Origin: Desulfoprunum benzoelyticum
GTDB taxonomy: Bacteria > Desulfobacterota > Desulfobulbia > Desulfobulbales > Desulfocapsaceae
Assembly: GCF_014201505.1 (NCBI RefSeq)
Contig: NZ_JACHEO010000017.1
Span: 20,052-84,051, forward strand
Length of the DNA stretch: 64,000 bases
Reading direction: 5' to 3'
The notes under the pieces are model-generated. The model saw only the letters and a list, made by a program, of their open reading frames with translations, searched no databases and was not told the DNA's origin. Positions 19,096 to 28,696 of this stretch are shown in pieces (the stretch's first letter is position 1; each line of letters opens with the position of its first letter). The position numbers and the translations under genes were made by a program.

Positions 19096-20997
19096 ATGAT
19101 ATTCAAAGAGCTTTTTTCAAAGGAAGCGGATGAAATCACGGAACGTGACACAGCTTCTCTCGATAACCTGAGGCGTCGGGTAAGCGGCGCCATCGTTGTT
19201 GTGCTGATCTTTTTTTCCCTGATCGTCGTCAGACTCTGGTCGCTGCAGATCAACCATGGTGAGGAATACAAGAACCGGGCCGACTCCAACAGAGTTCGTA
19301 TTCGCCAGGTTGTTGCCCCCCGTGGTCACATTCTTGATCGTAAGGGCCGGGAAATCGTCACCAACCGGCCATCGTTCGATGTGGTGCTGATGAGGGAGGA
19401 TTCCCATGACCTCGACGATGTCCTCAAACGCCTGGCCCCGATCCTGAACGATGAAGTCTCGACCCTGTGGAGCAGAGTCAGGGAAGCCGAAGGGACCCCT
19501 CGCTATCTCCCGATCCGATTGAAGGAGGATATTGACTGGAAGACCCTGGCCTACCTGGAAAATCACAACAAGGAGTTTTCAGGGATACGGATTGAAGTCC
19601 AGCCTGTCCGGGTTTTTCATTACCAGGATCTGGCTGCCAATGTGATCGGTTATCTTGGTGCTATCAGCAAGACCGAGTTGGAGAATGCCGACCAGACCGT
19701 CTATCGCGGCGGTGATCTCATCGGTAAAATGGGCCTCGAAAAGCTCAGAGAGGCCGATCTGAGAGGAGAAAAAGGCAATAGCTATTCTGAGGTCGATGCC
19801 AGAGGTTTCGAGCGCAAACTGTTGAAGAGTTATGAGCCGTTGCCGGGACGTGAAATCCGGCTGACAATCGATGTGGACCTGCAGCAGGCGGCTGAAAATC
19901 TGATGGAGATCGGTGAAAAGGCCGGCGCAGTTGTGGCCATGGAGGTCAAGACCGGCAGGATTCTGGCTATCGCCTCGACGCCGCATATCCGCCTCAACGA
20001 TTTTGTCGGCGGTATATCGCATGAGAAGTGGCAGGACTTGCTTACCAACGAGAAGCACCCATTGATCAACAAGGCGGTGCAGGCGACCTATCCCCCGGGT
20101 TCGACTTACAAGATGGTGACTGCTTTGGCAGGTCTTGCAACCGGTGTAGTCACGCCGGATACGCCAATCTATTGCCCCGGCCATTATTTTTTCGGCAATC
20201 GTCGATATGGATGCTGGAAAAGAGGAGGGCATGGAACCGTTAACTTGAAACGGGCGATCGAGGAGTCCTGTGACGTTTATTTTTATCAGGTCGGACAAAG
20301 GGTCGGGGTTGATACTTTGGCCGAATACGCCGGCAAATTAGGGCTGGGGCGTAAGACTGGTATTGAATTGGAGCATGAGAAAAGCGGCCTGACTCCGACC
20401 AAAAAATGGAAAATATCCCGATACCAGACAAAGTGGCAGGAGGGAGAAACGCTGTCGACCGCCATCGGTCAGGGCTTCAATCTCACCAGCCCGCTCCAGA
20501 TCTGTCAGATGACAGCCACCGTGGCCAATGGCGGCAAACTGTTTCGCCCGCAACTGGTCGAACAGGTTACCGAGCCTGACGGCAAAGTGGTGCAGACTTT
20601 CCAGCCCGAACTTCTTGAAGAGGTAAAGGGGCTGGATACCTACTTGGCCATTATCCGCGACGGTTTGATCGGAGTCGTCAATGGTCCGCACGGAACCGCT
20701 CGCGGTGCGAAGATCGACGGGATAACTGTTGCCGGAAAAACCGGCACGGCCCAGGTAGTCAAAGTCGCTGCCTATAGACATTTGAAAGAGGCAGACATTC
20801 CATATAAATTCCGTGATCATGCCTGGTTTACCAGCTTTGCCCCGGCGGAGGACCCCGAGATCGCGGTCACCGTTCTCGTCGAACATGGCTTGCATGGGGG
20901 ATCGGGGGCAGCGCCGATAGCTACGGCTGTCATGAAAGAATTTTTCAGGGATCGTCTGTCAGTGCCGGATGAAGGGATCGTCAAGGAAATGCGGTGA
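19096..20997 (+). CDS. mrdA: Penicillin-binding protein 2 (transpeptidase)
   Basis: The 633-residue class B PBP has one N-terminal membrane helix (about 34-54), a pedestal domain and the transpeptidase domain. The active site is STYK with Ser336, the second motif is SCD (in ESCDVYFYQ), and the third is KTGTA at 548-552. It cross-links peptidoglycan during elongation together with RodA, encoded next. The ribosome binding site before the ATG is weak, which suggests coupling to mreD. Confidence 0.96.
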   Translation: MIFKELFSKEADEITERDTASLDNLRRRVSGAIVVVLIFFSLIVVRLWSLQINHGEEYKNRADSNRVRIRQVVAPRGHILDRKGREIVTNRPSFDVVLMREDSHDLDDVLKRLAPILNDEVSTLWSRVREAEGTPRYLPIRLKEDIDWKTLAYLENHNKEFSGIRIEVQPVRVFHYQDLAANVIGYLGAISKTELENADQTVYRGGDLIGKMGLEKLREADLRGEKGNSYSEVDARGFERKLLKSYEPLPGREIRLTIDVDLQQAAENLMEIGEKAGAVVAMEVKTGRILAIASTPHIRLNDFVGGISHEKWQDLLTNEKHPLINKAVQATYPPGSTYKMVTALAGLATGVVTPDTPIYCPGHYFFGNRRYGCWKRGGHGTVNLKRAIEESCDVYFYQVGQRVGVDTLAEYAGKLGLGRKTGIELEHEKSGLTPTKKWKISRYQTKWQEGETLSTAIGQGFNLTSPLQICQMTATVANGGKLFRPQLVEQVTEPDGKVVQTFQPELLEEVKGLDTYLAIIRDGLIGVVNGPHGTARGAKIDGITVAGKTGTAQVVKVAAYRHLKEADIPYKFRDHAWFTSFAPAEDPEIAVTVLVEHGLHGGSGAAPIATAVMKEFFRDRLSVPDEGIVKEMR

Positions 20998-21022
20998 TTG
21001 AGGTTTGCAGAGGACCCCACAT

Positions 21023-22150
21023 ATGCAGAAAAAAATGAAGGATATTCTCCGTATCGATCGAAGATTGCTGGCAAATTTTGATTTTGTCCTGCTGATCCTG
21101 CTTCTGGTTGTCTGTGCTGCGGCACTGAGCAATCTCTATAGCGCCTCCTATCCCCCAAAGTCTTTGGCGACGACTCCGTATATCAAGCAGGCCATTTTTC
21201 TGCTTTTTGGCTTTGCCATGTTTCTGGTGATTGTCTGCATTGATTACCAGGAATTGCTGTTCTGGAATTATCCCATGTATGTTCTTGTCCTTCTTCTTCT
21301 CGCCTTCGCCTTTTTCGTCGGCTACGAAGCCAACGGCTCTCAGCGTTGGATCAACCTTGGCTTTTTCAAACTTCAGCCATCGGAGCCGGCGAAAATGATA
21401 ATGGTCATCACTCTGGCGAGTTATTACGCCCGAAAGGAAGTGATTGACGGATATTCTCTCAAGCAGTTGGTTGTCCCGCTTGTCCTGACCGGCATCCCGT
21501 TTCTCCTCATCCTGCTCCAGCCCGACCTCGGTACGGCGATGATGATCGCCATTATCTTTGTGTCCATGACGATCTTCGTTCGTCTCAAATTATCGACCTA
21601 CATGATTCTCGGTACCGCTGCCGTAACCCTCGCCGTCTTTGCCTGGGAAAAGGTGCTCAAACCCTATCAGAAACAGAGGATACAGACATTTCTTCATCCG
21701 GAGGACGATCCGATGGGAAATGGCTACCAGATCCTGCAGTCAAAGATTGCTGTGGGCAGTGGCGGCAAGTTCGGTAAGGGGTATCTTGAGGGGACGCAGG
21801 GACATCTCCACTTCCTCCCCGAACGACATACCGACTTTGCTTTTGCGGTCTGGGGTGAGGAGTGGGGCTTCGTCGGCAGTCTGATTTTTCTCGGAGTCTA
21901 CTTTTTCCTGCTGATCTGGGGATTGTACATCGCGATGAATGCGAGGGATCGTTTCGGGGTCTTGCTGGCCTTTGGCGTTGTCATATTGATATTTTGGCAG
22001 GCTGTTATCAACATCTTGATGATCCTGGGATTTCTGCCGGTTGTCGGCATTCCGCTGCCGCTTGTTTCCTATGGGGGTTCCTCCCTGCTGACGACGATGA
22101 TAGGTTTCGCTATCCTGATGAATATCCGCATGCGGCGATTCCAGATCTGA
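21023..22150 (+). CDS. rodA: Rod shape-determining protein RodA (SEDS glycosyltransferase)
   Basis: The 375-residue protein has about ten membrane helices and SEDS signatures such as GSQRWINLGFFKLQPSEPAK and the C-terminal LPLVSYGGSSLL. It polymerises glycan strands with PBP2. I chose the ATG at 21023, preceded by AGAGGA, over a TTG at 21005. It is the last gene of the rod cluster. Confidence 0.95.
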   Translation: MQKKMKDILRIDRRLLANFDFVLLILLLVVCAAALSNLYSASYPPKSLATTPYIKQAIFLLFGFAMFLVIVCIDYQELLFWNYPMYVLVLLLLAFAFFVGYEANGSQRWINLGFFKLQPSEPAKMIMVITLASYYARKEVIDGYSLKQLVVPLVLTGIPFLLILLQPDLGTAMMIAIIFVSMTIFVRLKLSTYMILGTAAVTLAVFAWEKVLKPYQKQRIQTFLHPEDDPMGNGYQILQSKIAVGSGGKFGKGYLEGTQGHLHFLPERHTDFAFAVWGEEWGFVGSLIFLGVYFFLLIWGLYIAMNARDRFGVLLAFGVVILIFWQAVINILMILGFLPVVGIPLPLVSYGGSSLLTTMIGFAILMNIRMRRFQI

Positions 22151-22188
22151 CGAAGTATCGGTGCCGGTCTCCCTGTTCGGCACGTCGA

Positions 22189-23157
22189 TTACTGCCGGCT
22201 TCTCTGCAGGACGAGATCTTTGAGGCAGGCGATAAGAGATGGGTGTGAGTTCAGTGCAGGGCTCGACTGCAGCCGCACGCCGAGTTTTTTTGCCTGGGTC
22301 TTATACAGTATATCGATTTCATAGAGGGTTTCGATATGGTCGGAAACGAAGCTGATCGGAACCATGAGAATGTTTTTTACTCCTTCCCGGGCCAGTGTCT
22401 CGATCATCTCCGGAGTTGATGGCGACAGCCATTCGACAGGGCCGCTTCGACTCTGGTAGCATAGGCGGCCCGTCCGGCCAGTCCGTTTCTCGATTGTCCC
22501 CAGAGTCCTGAGAATGTCGTCAACATAGGGGTCTCCTTCCTTGATGAATGAGACCGGGAGGCTGTGGGCGCTGTAGACGATCTCAACGTCCTGGCCGTTG
22601 AAACGGCTCAGACCCTGGTTGATACTGTCCACAAGGGCTTCGATATACAGCGGATGGTCAGGCCAGGACTCGATGGTATCGCAGGGCATGCCCGGACACA
22701 GACGGTCCATCTCTGTTTTCAAATCTAAAATCGAGGAGCCGGTGGTCGCCCGGGAGTAATGGGGATACAGGGTCAGGGCAATGATCCTCTCGACACCCTG
22801 GCTCAACAGTGTCGTGACGGCTTCGGCGGCACGCGGCTGCCAGTAACGCATCGCTACCGCGACTGTATAGGCGCCTTCGGTTTGCAAACTCTCCTGTAGA
22901 CACTGGGCCTGGTGCATGGTCAACCGTTTCTGCGGCGATCCTCCGCCGATACTGGCGTAGGCCTGACGGCTTTTGCCGGCCCTTTTTCGGGCGATATACC
23001 ACGCCAGCGGTTTTTGCAGCCAGGGCGGCCCCAACCGGATGATCTCGCGGTCGGAGAAGAGGTTGTACAGGAATGGCGCCACATCTGCCTGTGTTTCAGG
23101 CCCGCCCATATTGAGTAGGAGTACTCCGATTCGTTTTTTCTGCATCGTTCTCGCCAT
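22189..23157 (-). CDS. hemH: Ferrochelatase
   Basis: From the ATG at 23157 the protein has 322 residues, the usual size. It starts MARTMQKKRIGVLLLNMGGP. The active-site His is in VYSAHSLPVSF, the second conserved segment is CYQSRSGPVEWL, and the acidic metal-path residues are in SFVSDHIETLYEID. It inserts Fe2+ into a porphyrin to make heme, or a coproheme in some lineages. The frame stays open upstream to 23829, but that extension overlaps the HPF-like gene and has no family similarity. Convergent with rodA; a short 6-bp stem lies between the two stops. Confidence 0.94.
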   Translation of the reverse strand: MARTMQKKRIGVLLLNMGGPETQADVAPFLYNLFSDREIIRLGPPWLQKPLAWYIARKRAGKSRQAYASIGGGSPQKRLTMHQAQCLQESLQTEGAYTVAVAMRYWQPRAAEAVTTLLSQGVERIIALTLYPHYSRATTGSSILDLKTEMDRLCPGMPCDTIESWPDHPLYIEALVDSINQGLSRFNGQDVEIVYSAHSLPVSFIKEGDPYVDDILRTLGTIEKRTGRTGRLCYQSRSGPVEWLSPSTPEMIETLAREGVKNILMVPISFVSDHIETLYEIDILYKTQAKKLGVRLQSSPALNSHPSLIACLKDLVLQRSRQ

Positions 23158-23463
23158 GTTTAATGATTTACCCGCCTGCTCTGGGCAATTGTACCGGATG
23201 TCTTGGGCAATATCCATGTTCCATAGATGTATTTTCAATATTTGTCGGCATCGGATGATCGTTTGGGAGAAAGAGTTGTGGTTCTCTTGATTATCGGATG
23301 GGGGGGAATATAATGAATGTAAAGGCAGGTCATGGTGAGCATGCGAATGCTCCACCTTCTCGCTGCACCAGGAGGGAGGAGGTGGTTCTGCCGGGAAGGT
23401 GCCTGAAGGCACGGATGTGACGGTGGTGAACGCCATCGTTGGAGCTTTTGACGGAGGAACTTT
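23158..23463. other. Divergent promoter region of hemH and the HPF-like gene
   Basis: This gap of about 300 bp separates two divergent genes and should hold both promoters. I see no further gene and no assured operator. Confidence 0.4.
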
Positions 23464-23997
23464 ATGGAACTGAAGATCGAGGCCCGGAATGTGGAGTTGC
23501 GAAAAAGCTGGCAGGACAAGATTGAAGAAGAAAAAGAAAAGATTGTCCGTCTGTATGCGAATTATGTCCTTCATCTTCGCGCCAGCATTGAGGCTACAAC
23601 GCATCACAAGGAAGGAGGGTTTGAGATCAAATTGATCGCAACAGTCCCAAATGATACGGTTGTCGTGGTCCGGCGAGGGGAGAGCGTACGCCCCCTGCTG
23701 ATTGAGGCCTTCGATGTACTGACCGGCAATTTGAAGGAGATCCTGCGGAAAAAGCGAAAGACAGTCAAACAGAGTGAGGCCGATTTTGAAGGAGAGAAGG
23801 TCGGTATAATCAGGAAGATTTCCCCCCATGAATCATATGGATTTATCACCGCAAGCGATGAAAGAGAGATATATTTCCATGAGAACGCTTTGAAAAATAT
23901 TGCAATGGAGGCACTGTCCGAGGGTGACAGTGTCGTCTTTGGTGAAACTATCGGCGACAAAGGGCCGCAGGCCTCATGGGTGCGTCAGACCCGATGA
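23464..23997 (+). CDS. HPF/RaiA ribosome-associated domain fused to a cold-shock domain
   Basis: Residues 1-100 resemble the HPF/RaiA (ribosome hibernation) fold, with an alternation like ELKIEARNVELRKSWQDKI. Residues 110-177 are a cold-shock domain, VGIIRKISPHESYGFITA, with the RNP-like YGFI and a second strand IYFHENAL. It should bind ribosomes or RNA in slow growth or cold. GGAGGAAC precedes the ATG. A strong terminator follows, so it is a single-gene unit. The fusion is known in deltaproteobacteria as I recall; its exact role is not settled. Confidence 0.8.
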   Translation: MELKIEARNVELRKSWQDKIEEEKEKIVRLYANYVLHLRASIEATTHHKEGGFEIKLIATVPNDTVVVVRRGESVRPLLIEAFDVLTGNLKEILRKKRKTVKQSEADFEGEKVGIIRKISPHESYGFITASDEREIYFHENALKNIAMEALSEGDSVVFGETIGDKGPQASWVRQTR

Positions 23998-24034
23998 TCG
24001 TATAAAAAGCATGTAAAAACAGAGGTATATTCTG

Positions 24035-24061
24035 CGACCGCAGGCGTCTCGCCTGCGGTCG
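24035..24061 (+). terminator. Terminator after the HPF/cold-shock gene
   Basis: A 12-bp perfect GC-rich stem (24035-24046 with 24050-24061) has a 3-base loop and is followed by a T-rich tract. Confidence 0.88.
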
Positions 24062-24237
24062 TTGCTTTTGTGGAGTACCTCAGAATGGTGAGATGTCACC
24101 GCTGCGAATTTTTTCCATCGTGAGATTTCTGGGTAACCACCAAAGGGATGAAATCCGGTGCGCCAGCAGGGTGGATGCAGTATAGATAGAGCCTTGCCGC
24201 GGATTCCACATGTTTATTTCTACCGGAGACCTTTATT

Positions 24238-26907
24238 GTGCAGGAAGAAATTTATCTCATCGATGGCAGCGCGTACATCTATCGCGCCTATCATGCCCTT
24301 AGCCCTCTCTCCAACAGCAGGGGCCTGGCGACCCATGCCGTTTACGGTTTTATCAGTATTCTCCGGCGACTGTTCAAGGAAAGGACTCCCAGCTATGTTG
24401 CCGTCGCCTTTGATAGCCGCGGACCGGTTTTCCGGCATGAGATCTACCGCGACTACAAGGCGAACCGTCCGCCGATGCCGGCCGATCTCGCCGAGCAGAT
24501 ACCGTATATTCGCAAATATGTGGCGGCGGCAAATCTTCCTATCCTTGAACAGGTCGGTGTCGAGGCGGATGACCTGATCGCCTCGGCCGTCAGGTGCCTG
24601 CAGCGGGAAGGTCATAGGGTGGTCATCGTTTCCGGTGATAAGGATCTCCTGCAGCTGGTCAACGATCGGGTGACCATGTGGGATCCGATGAAGGACAAGG
24701 TGATGGATTCCGACGAGGTGAAGAAAAAATACAATGTCACTCCGGCACAGCTCCTTGACTGCTTTGCCCTGATTGGCGACAGTGCCGACAATATCCCTGG
24801 CGTTCCCGGTATCGGCCCGAAAACTGCCGAAAAACTGATAAACCAATTCGGTACGCTGGAAAAGATCTACGAAGACATTGGACTGCTGAAACAACCGAAA
24901 CTAAGAGATAAACTGGTTGAAGGCCGGGAATCCGCGTTTCTTGCCCGTGACCTCATCCGTCTCAAATCCGATGTCGCCGTACCTGAACGGCTTTCCGCCT
25001 ATGCCTTTGCGGCACCGGACGGGGATCAGATCCGGGATCTGTATTCGGAACTGGAATTCACCAGCCTGCTGAAGGAGATCCAGTCTTTCTCGGCGGTGCC
25101 GCGTCAAGGATTCATCTGTGTCCGCGATGACAGCGACTTGAAGAAAATGGTGAAGGCCTTGATGGCCGCTACCATCCTTTGTGTCGATACCGAAACCACC
25201 TCGCTCGATGCCCGAACCGCTCAGCTGGTTGGAATTTCTCTCTGCTGCGAAATCGATCGAAGCTGGTACATCCCGATCGGACACCGGGATGCCGATGGCA
25301 GGCGGTGCAGCCGCCAGCTGAAACCGGAGACGGTTGTTCAGGCCTTGCGACCTTTTCTCGAGTCTTCGACGCTGCCCAAACTCGGGCATAACTTGAAATA
25401 CGATTATACCGTTCTGCTCCAGTCTGGCGGCCTGACCTTGAAAGGCCCTCTGTACGACTCCTTGATCGCGGCCTATCTGCTCGAGGAGACCGGACGGTCC
25501 TTCAAGCTTGACGATCTGATGAGCGAACGGGGGATCCGGATGACCTCGTTCGAGCAGGTGACCGGCGGCGACAAGCGGCCGGATTGTTTCGCCTACGTCG
25601 ATATCCAGGCCGCCTGCGATTACAGTTGCGAGGATGTCTATGCCGCCCTGGTGCTGTGGCGGCAGTATGAGCCGCTCCTGCAGGAGATGGGCATGGGGCG
25701 TCTTTTCTACGAGGTCGAGATGCCCCTGGTGCCGATCCTGGCCCAGATGGAGATCATTGGAATCGCCATCAATCCCGATGCCCTGGCGAGGCTGTCGGCC
25801 GAATTTTCGGCCAAGCTGGCGGTCCTCGAGGGGGAGATCCATGCCATTGCCGGCCGGGAATTCAACATCAACTCGCCGCGTCAACTGGGGCAGATTCTCT
25901 TTGACGAGCTGCACCTTCCCTATGGGCGGAAGACCAAGACCGGGTACTCGACTGATGTCAAGGTCCTCGAAAAACTGGCGGTCCGTCACGATCTACCGGC
26001 CCGCATCCTCGACTATCGTACCCTGGCCAAACTCCAGTCGACCTATGTCGAGCGATTGGCGCAGTTGCAGGACCCGGTGACCGGCAGGGTCCATACCTCC
26101 TTCAACCAGGCGGTTACCGCCACCGGGCGGCTGTCGAGCAGCAATCCCAATCTGCAGAACATTCCGATCCGTTCCGAGGACGGCAACCGGATCCGCCAGG
26201 CCTTTGTACCGGCAGAGGGAATGGTGTTCCTGGCGGCCGATTATTCGCAGATCGACCTTCGGGTTCTGGCCCATTACTCGCAGGACAAGGCGCTGATCGG
26301 GGCCTTTCGGGCCGGAGAGGATATCCATGCCCGAACCGCCGCCGAGATCTTCGGGGTGTCGCCGTTGCTGATAACGCCGGAGATGCGGCGGGTGGCAAAG
26401 AGCATCAACTTCGGCATCGTTTATGGCATGAGCAGTTTCGGTCTGTCCGAGCAGCTCAACATCGGCCGCAAGGAGGCGCAGACCTTTATCGACCGGTATT
26501 TTCGTCTCTATGAAGGGGTAAAACGCTTCATGGGCGATGTTGTTGCCCAGGCCCGCCGGGACGGGTATGTCACCACCCTGTTGGGGCGACGGCGCAACCT
26601 GCCCGATATTGGCAGCAGTAATCGGGTGACACGGGAATTCGCCGAGCGGACCGCCATCAATACCCCGATCCAGGGCACTGCAGCGGATATCATCAAACTG
26701 GCGATGGTTGCCGTCGATCAGGTCATCCGGAAGGACGGGCTCCCGGCGCGACTACTGCTGCAGGTTCACGACGAACTGGTGTTCGAACTGCCGCCGGCGG
26801 ATCTGGATGCATGTTCCGGGCCGATCAAGGCGGCGATGGAACAGGCGCTGCAGATGGATGTGCCGTTGGTGGTGAACTGTACGGTTGGACCGAATCTGGC
26901 AAAATGA
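24238..26907 (+). CDS. polA: DNA polymerase I
   Basis: The 889-residue protein starts at GTG 24238. The 5'-3' exonuclease domain covers about 1-290. The 3'-5' exonuclease domain (about 300-500) keeps the metal-binding VDTETTSLD, so proofreading is probably active. The polymerase domain has motif A DYSQIDLRVLAHYS, motif B RRVAKSINFGIVYG and motif C LLQVHDELVFE. It fills gaps in repair and removes RNA primers. Confidence 0.97.
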   Translation: MQEEIYLIDGSAYIYRAYHALSPLSNSRGLATHAVYGFISILRRLFKERTPSYVAVAFDSRGPVFRHEIYRDYKANRPPMPADLAEQIPYIRKYVAAANLPILEQVGVEADDLIASAVRCLQREGHRVVIVSGDKDLLQLVNDRVTMWDPMKDKVMDSDEVKKKYNVTPAQLLDCFALIGDSADNIPGVPGIGPKTAEKLINQFGTLEKIYEDIGLLKQPKLRDKLVEGRESAFLARDLIRLKSDVAVPERLSAYAFAAPDGDQIRDLYSELEFTSLLKEIQSFSAVPRQGFICVRDDSDLKKMVKALMAATILCVDTETTSLDARTAQLVGISLCCEIDRSWYIPIGHRDADGRRCSRQLKPETVVQALRPFLESSTLPKLGHNLKYDYTVLLQSGGLTLKGPLYDSLIAAYLLEETGRSFKLDDLMSERGIRMTSFEQVTGGDKRPDCFAYVDIQAACDYSCEDVYAALVLWRQYEPLLQEMGMGRLFYEVEMPLVPILAQMEIIGIAINPDALARLSAEFSAKLAVLEGEIHAIAGREFNINSPRQLGQILFDELHLPYGRKTKTGYSTDVKVLEKLAVRHDLPARILDYRTLAKLQSTYVERLAQLQDPVTGRVHTSFNQAVTATGRLSSSNPNLQNIPIRSEDGNRIRQAFVPAEGMVFLAADYSQIDLRVLAHYSQDKALIGAFRAGEDIHARTAAEIFGVSPLLITPEMRRVAKSINFGIVYGMSSFGLSEQLNIGRKEAQTFIDRYFRLYEGVKRFMGDVVAQARRDGYVTTLLGRRRNLPDIGSSNRVTREFAERTAINTPIQGTAADIIKLAMVAVDQVIRKDGLPARLLLQVHDELVFELPPADLDACSGPIKAAMEQALQMDVPLVVNCTVGPNLAK

Positions 26908-26968
26908 CACTGACTGGGGCAGACTGGTTGGTTGTGGTATCAACAAAACATAAGGGATATAAATTGGT

Positions 26969-27664
26969 ATGGCGGCAGTCAAGCACAGCGGTCGAGCCCG
27001 GAAATTGGCGGAGGAAATCGAGATTTTCGTGCGGTATGCGGTAGCGGAAGAGAGCTACGGAGAGGCGATGCAGGTGGTTGCACGATACAGCGATGATATC
27101 CCGGCCCTCCTTCTCCTTCGAGAGTTCTACCGTTCATTGCCCGAGGTGAGGGAAGAACCGGTGGAAAAGATTGTCGAGTTGGCCTCCCAACAGGGTGTGA
27201 AACTGCTGGCCGTCATTACCCACGGCTTTGAGTATCTGTATGCGCTGGACGGAGAGCGGGTGGTATTTATCAGCGAAAATGGACCGGATCTTGACGAGGA
27301 ACATCTGGCAATTTTTGGTTACCCGGCGCAGGAGGACTTTCACCAGGCATGCAATTCCTTGAGAGAACTGACGGATTACAGTTCGGCCGTGACGCTGGGA
27401 AAGGAAAAGTGCCCGGTCTGTTTTACCCTCGAAGGGGAATATCACCAGTTAGGCTGTCCGGTGGAGGTCTGCCCCTGGTGTATGGGGCAGCTCAATCATT
27501 GCAATTGTCGTTTTGACCAGCTGGGGGTAGAGCAGATTCTGGACGACGAGGAACTCGCAAGGTTCCAGCGTCTGTTGATCGCCAAAGGGCGCATCCGTTA
27601 CAGCAGCGACCAGGCCCCAGCTTATCCGGGAATGAGCGCAGGGCTCGATCAAGGGGAACCCTGA
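26969..27664 (+). CDS. Cysteine-cluster protein of unknown function
   Basis: The 231-residue protein is not one I recognise. The first 130 residues are mixed alpha/beta. Residues about 148-180 hold a metal-binding cluster: CPVCF, GCPVEVCPWC and HCNC. The start has an AAGGGA-like site and lies 61 bases after polA, so it may be co-transcribed. A terminator follows. A zinc or iron-sulfur site is likely. Confidence 0.6.
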   Translation: MAAVKHSGRARKLAEEIEIFVRYAVAEESYGEAMQVVARYSDDIPALLLLREFYRSLPEVREEPVEKIVELASQQGVKLLAVITHGFEYLYALDGERVVFISENGPDLDEEHLAIFGYPAQEDFHQACNSLRELTDYSSAVTLGKEKCPVCFTLEGEYHQLGCPVEVCPWCMGQLNHCNCRFDQLGVEQILDDEELARFQRLLIAKGRIRYSSDQAPAYPGMSAGLDQGEP

Positions 27665-27703
27665 TTTTTTAAACAACTGCAAAAATAAAAAAAGAGATGG
27701 GGT

Positions 27704-27733
27704 GGGAAGAGACGGTCGACCCTGTCTCTTCCC
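27704..27733. terminator. Bidirectional terminator between the Cys-cluster gene and hflC
   Basis: A 10-bp stem (27704-27713 with 27724-27733), extended by inner G-U/G-C pairs, lies between two convergent genes. On minus it is followed within a few bases by a long U-rich tract (the A-run at about 27681-27693). Confidence 0.8.
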
Positions 27734-27745
27734 TTGAAGCAGCGA

Positions 27746-28684
27746 TTACTGCCGTTGGCCGGTGATGCTCTTCAGGTACTGATACAGATCGGTATCCGAA
27801 GAGAGCACGAGAGAGGTGTTTTTGCCGACAATATCCCGATAGCTTTCCAGTGTCTTCTGGAAGGCATAAAATTCGGGGTCCTGGGCGTAGGCCTGGCCGT
27901 AGATTCTGGTCGCTTCAGCATCGGCCTTGCCGCGGATGGTGGTTGCCTCCCGGTTGGCCTCCGATATGATCTGCTTCAATTCCTTGTCTACCCGACCGAG
28001 AATTTCGGCTTTCTGCCCCTCCCCCATCGAGCGTTTTTCCGCGGCGATACGTTTCCGTTCCGAGATCATACGGTTGAAGACCGTGAGCTGGACGGAGTCG
28101 ATGTAGTTGACCCGCTTGATCATGACATCGATCAGGGTAATGCCGTACTGTGGGGTCAGCTTTGCGGCTTGATCAAGGACGGTGATGGCGATCTTGTCGC
28201 GTCCCTGCTTCGGCTTGGTGCCGATGACGTCGGTGGTCGGTGACATCGATTCCGGCGACCAGTCGGAACTGCGGATGATCTCGATCAGATCGTTCTTGTT
28301 GACCATGTCACGCACTGTGCCGCCGATGATATCATCGAGCAGCGACTGGGCCTTGGTCTCCGTCTTCACCGCCTGCATGAACTTCAAGGCATCGGTGATC
28401 CGCCAGCGGGCGGTGACATCGAGAAAGATGTAGGTTTTATCGTTCGTCGGGATCTGATTGGGTTCACCGTCCCAGATCAGTATTTTCTTCTCAAAGAAAT
28501 TGGCGATCTGGATGAAGGGGATCTTGAAATGCAGTCCGGCCTTGGTGACCGGGTCGCCCACCGGGGCCCCGAACTGGGTGACAACGACCTGTTTTCCTTC
28601 TTCGAGTACATACACACCGTCGTAGACGACGATGATCGCGAACAGAACGATACCGGCAAGGGCTAAGCGTAGAATATGTTTCAT
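27746..28684 (-). CDS. hflC: Protease modulator HflC
   Basis: The 312-residue SPFH/prohibitin-family protein has one N-terminal membrane helix (about 5-25), then the family segment ITDALKFMQAV and a long charged helix (about 190-260). With HflK it forms a ring around the membrane protease FtsH. AGAGGA precedes the ATG, which lies 12 bases after hflK. Confidence 0.93.
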   Translation of the reverse strand: MKHILRLALAGIVLFAIIVVYDGVYVLEEGKQVVVTQFGAPVGDPVTKAGLHFKIPFIQIANFFEKKILIWDGEPNQIPTNDKTYIFLDVTARWRITDALKFMQAVKTETKAQSLLDDIIGGTVRDMVNKNDLIEIIRSSDWSPESMSPTTDVIGTKPKQGRDKIAITVLDQAAKLTPQYGITLIDVMIKRVNYIDSVQLTVFNRMISERKRIAAEKRSMGEGQKAEILGRVDKELKQIISEANREATTIRGKADAEATRIYGQAYAQDPEFYAFQKTLESYRDIVGKNTSLVLSSDTDLYQYLKSITGQRQ

Positions 28685-28696
28685 ACAGGATTCCTC

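Noticed and set aside
23158..23829. N-terminal extension of ferrochelatase
   Set aside because: It overlaps the HPF/cold-shock gene on the other strand, has no family similarity, and the normal 322-residue length is reached from 23157.
24901..25989. Long antisense open frame inside polA
   Set aside because: It is a shadow of the GC-rich polA reading frame, with no similarity or start signals.
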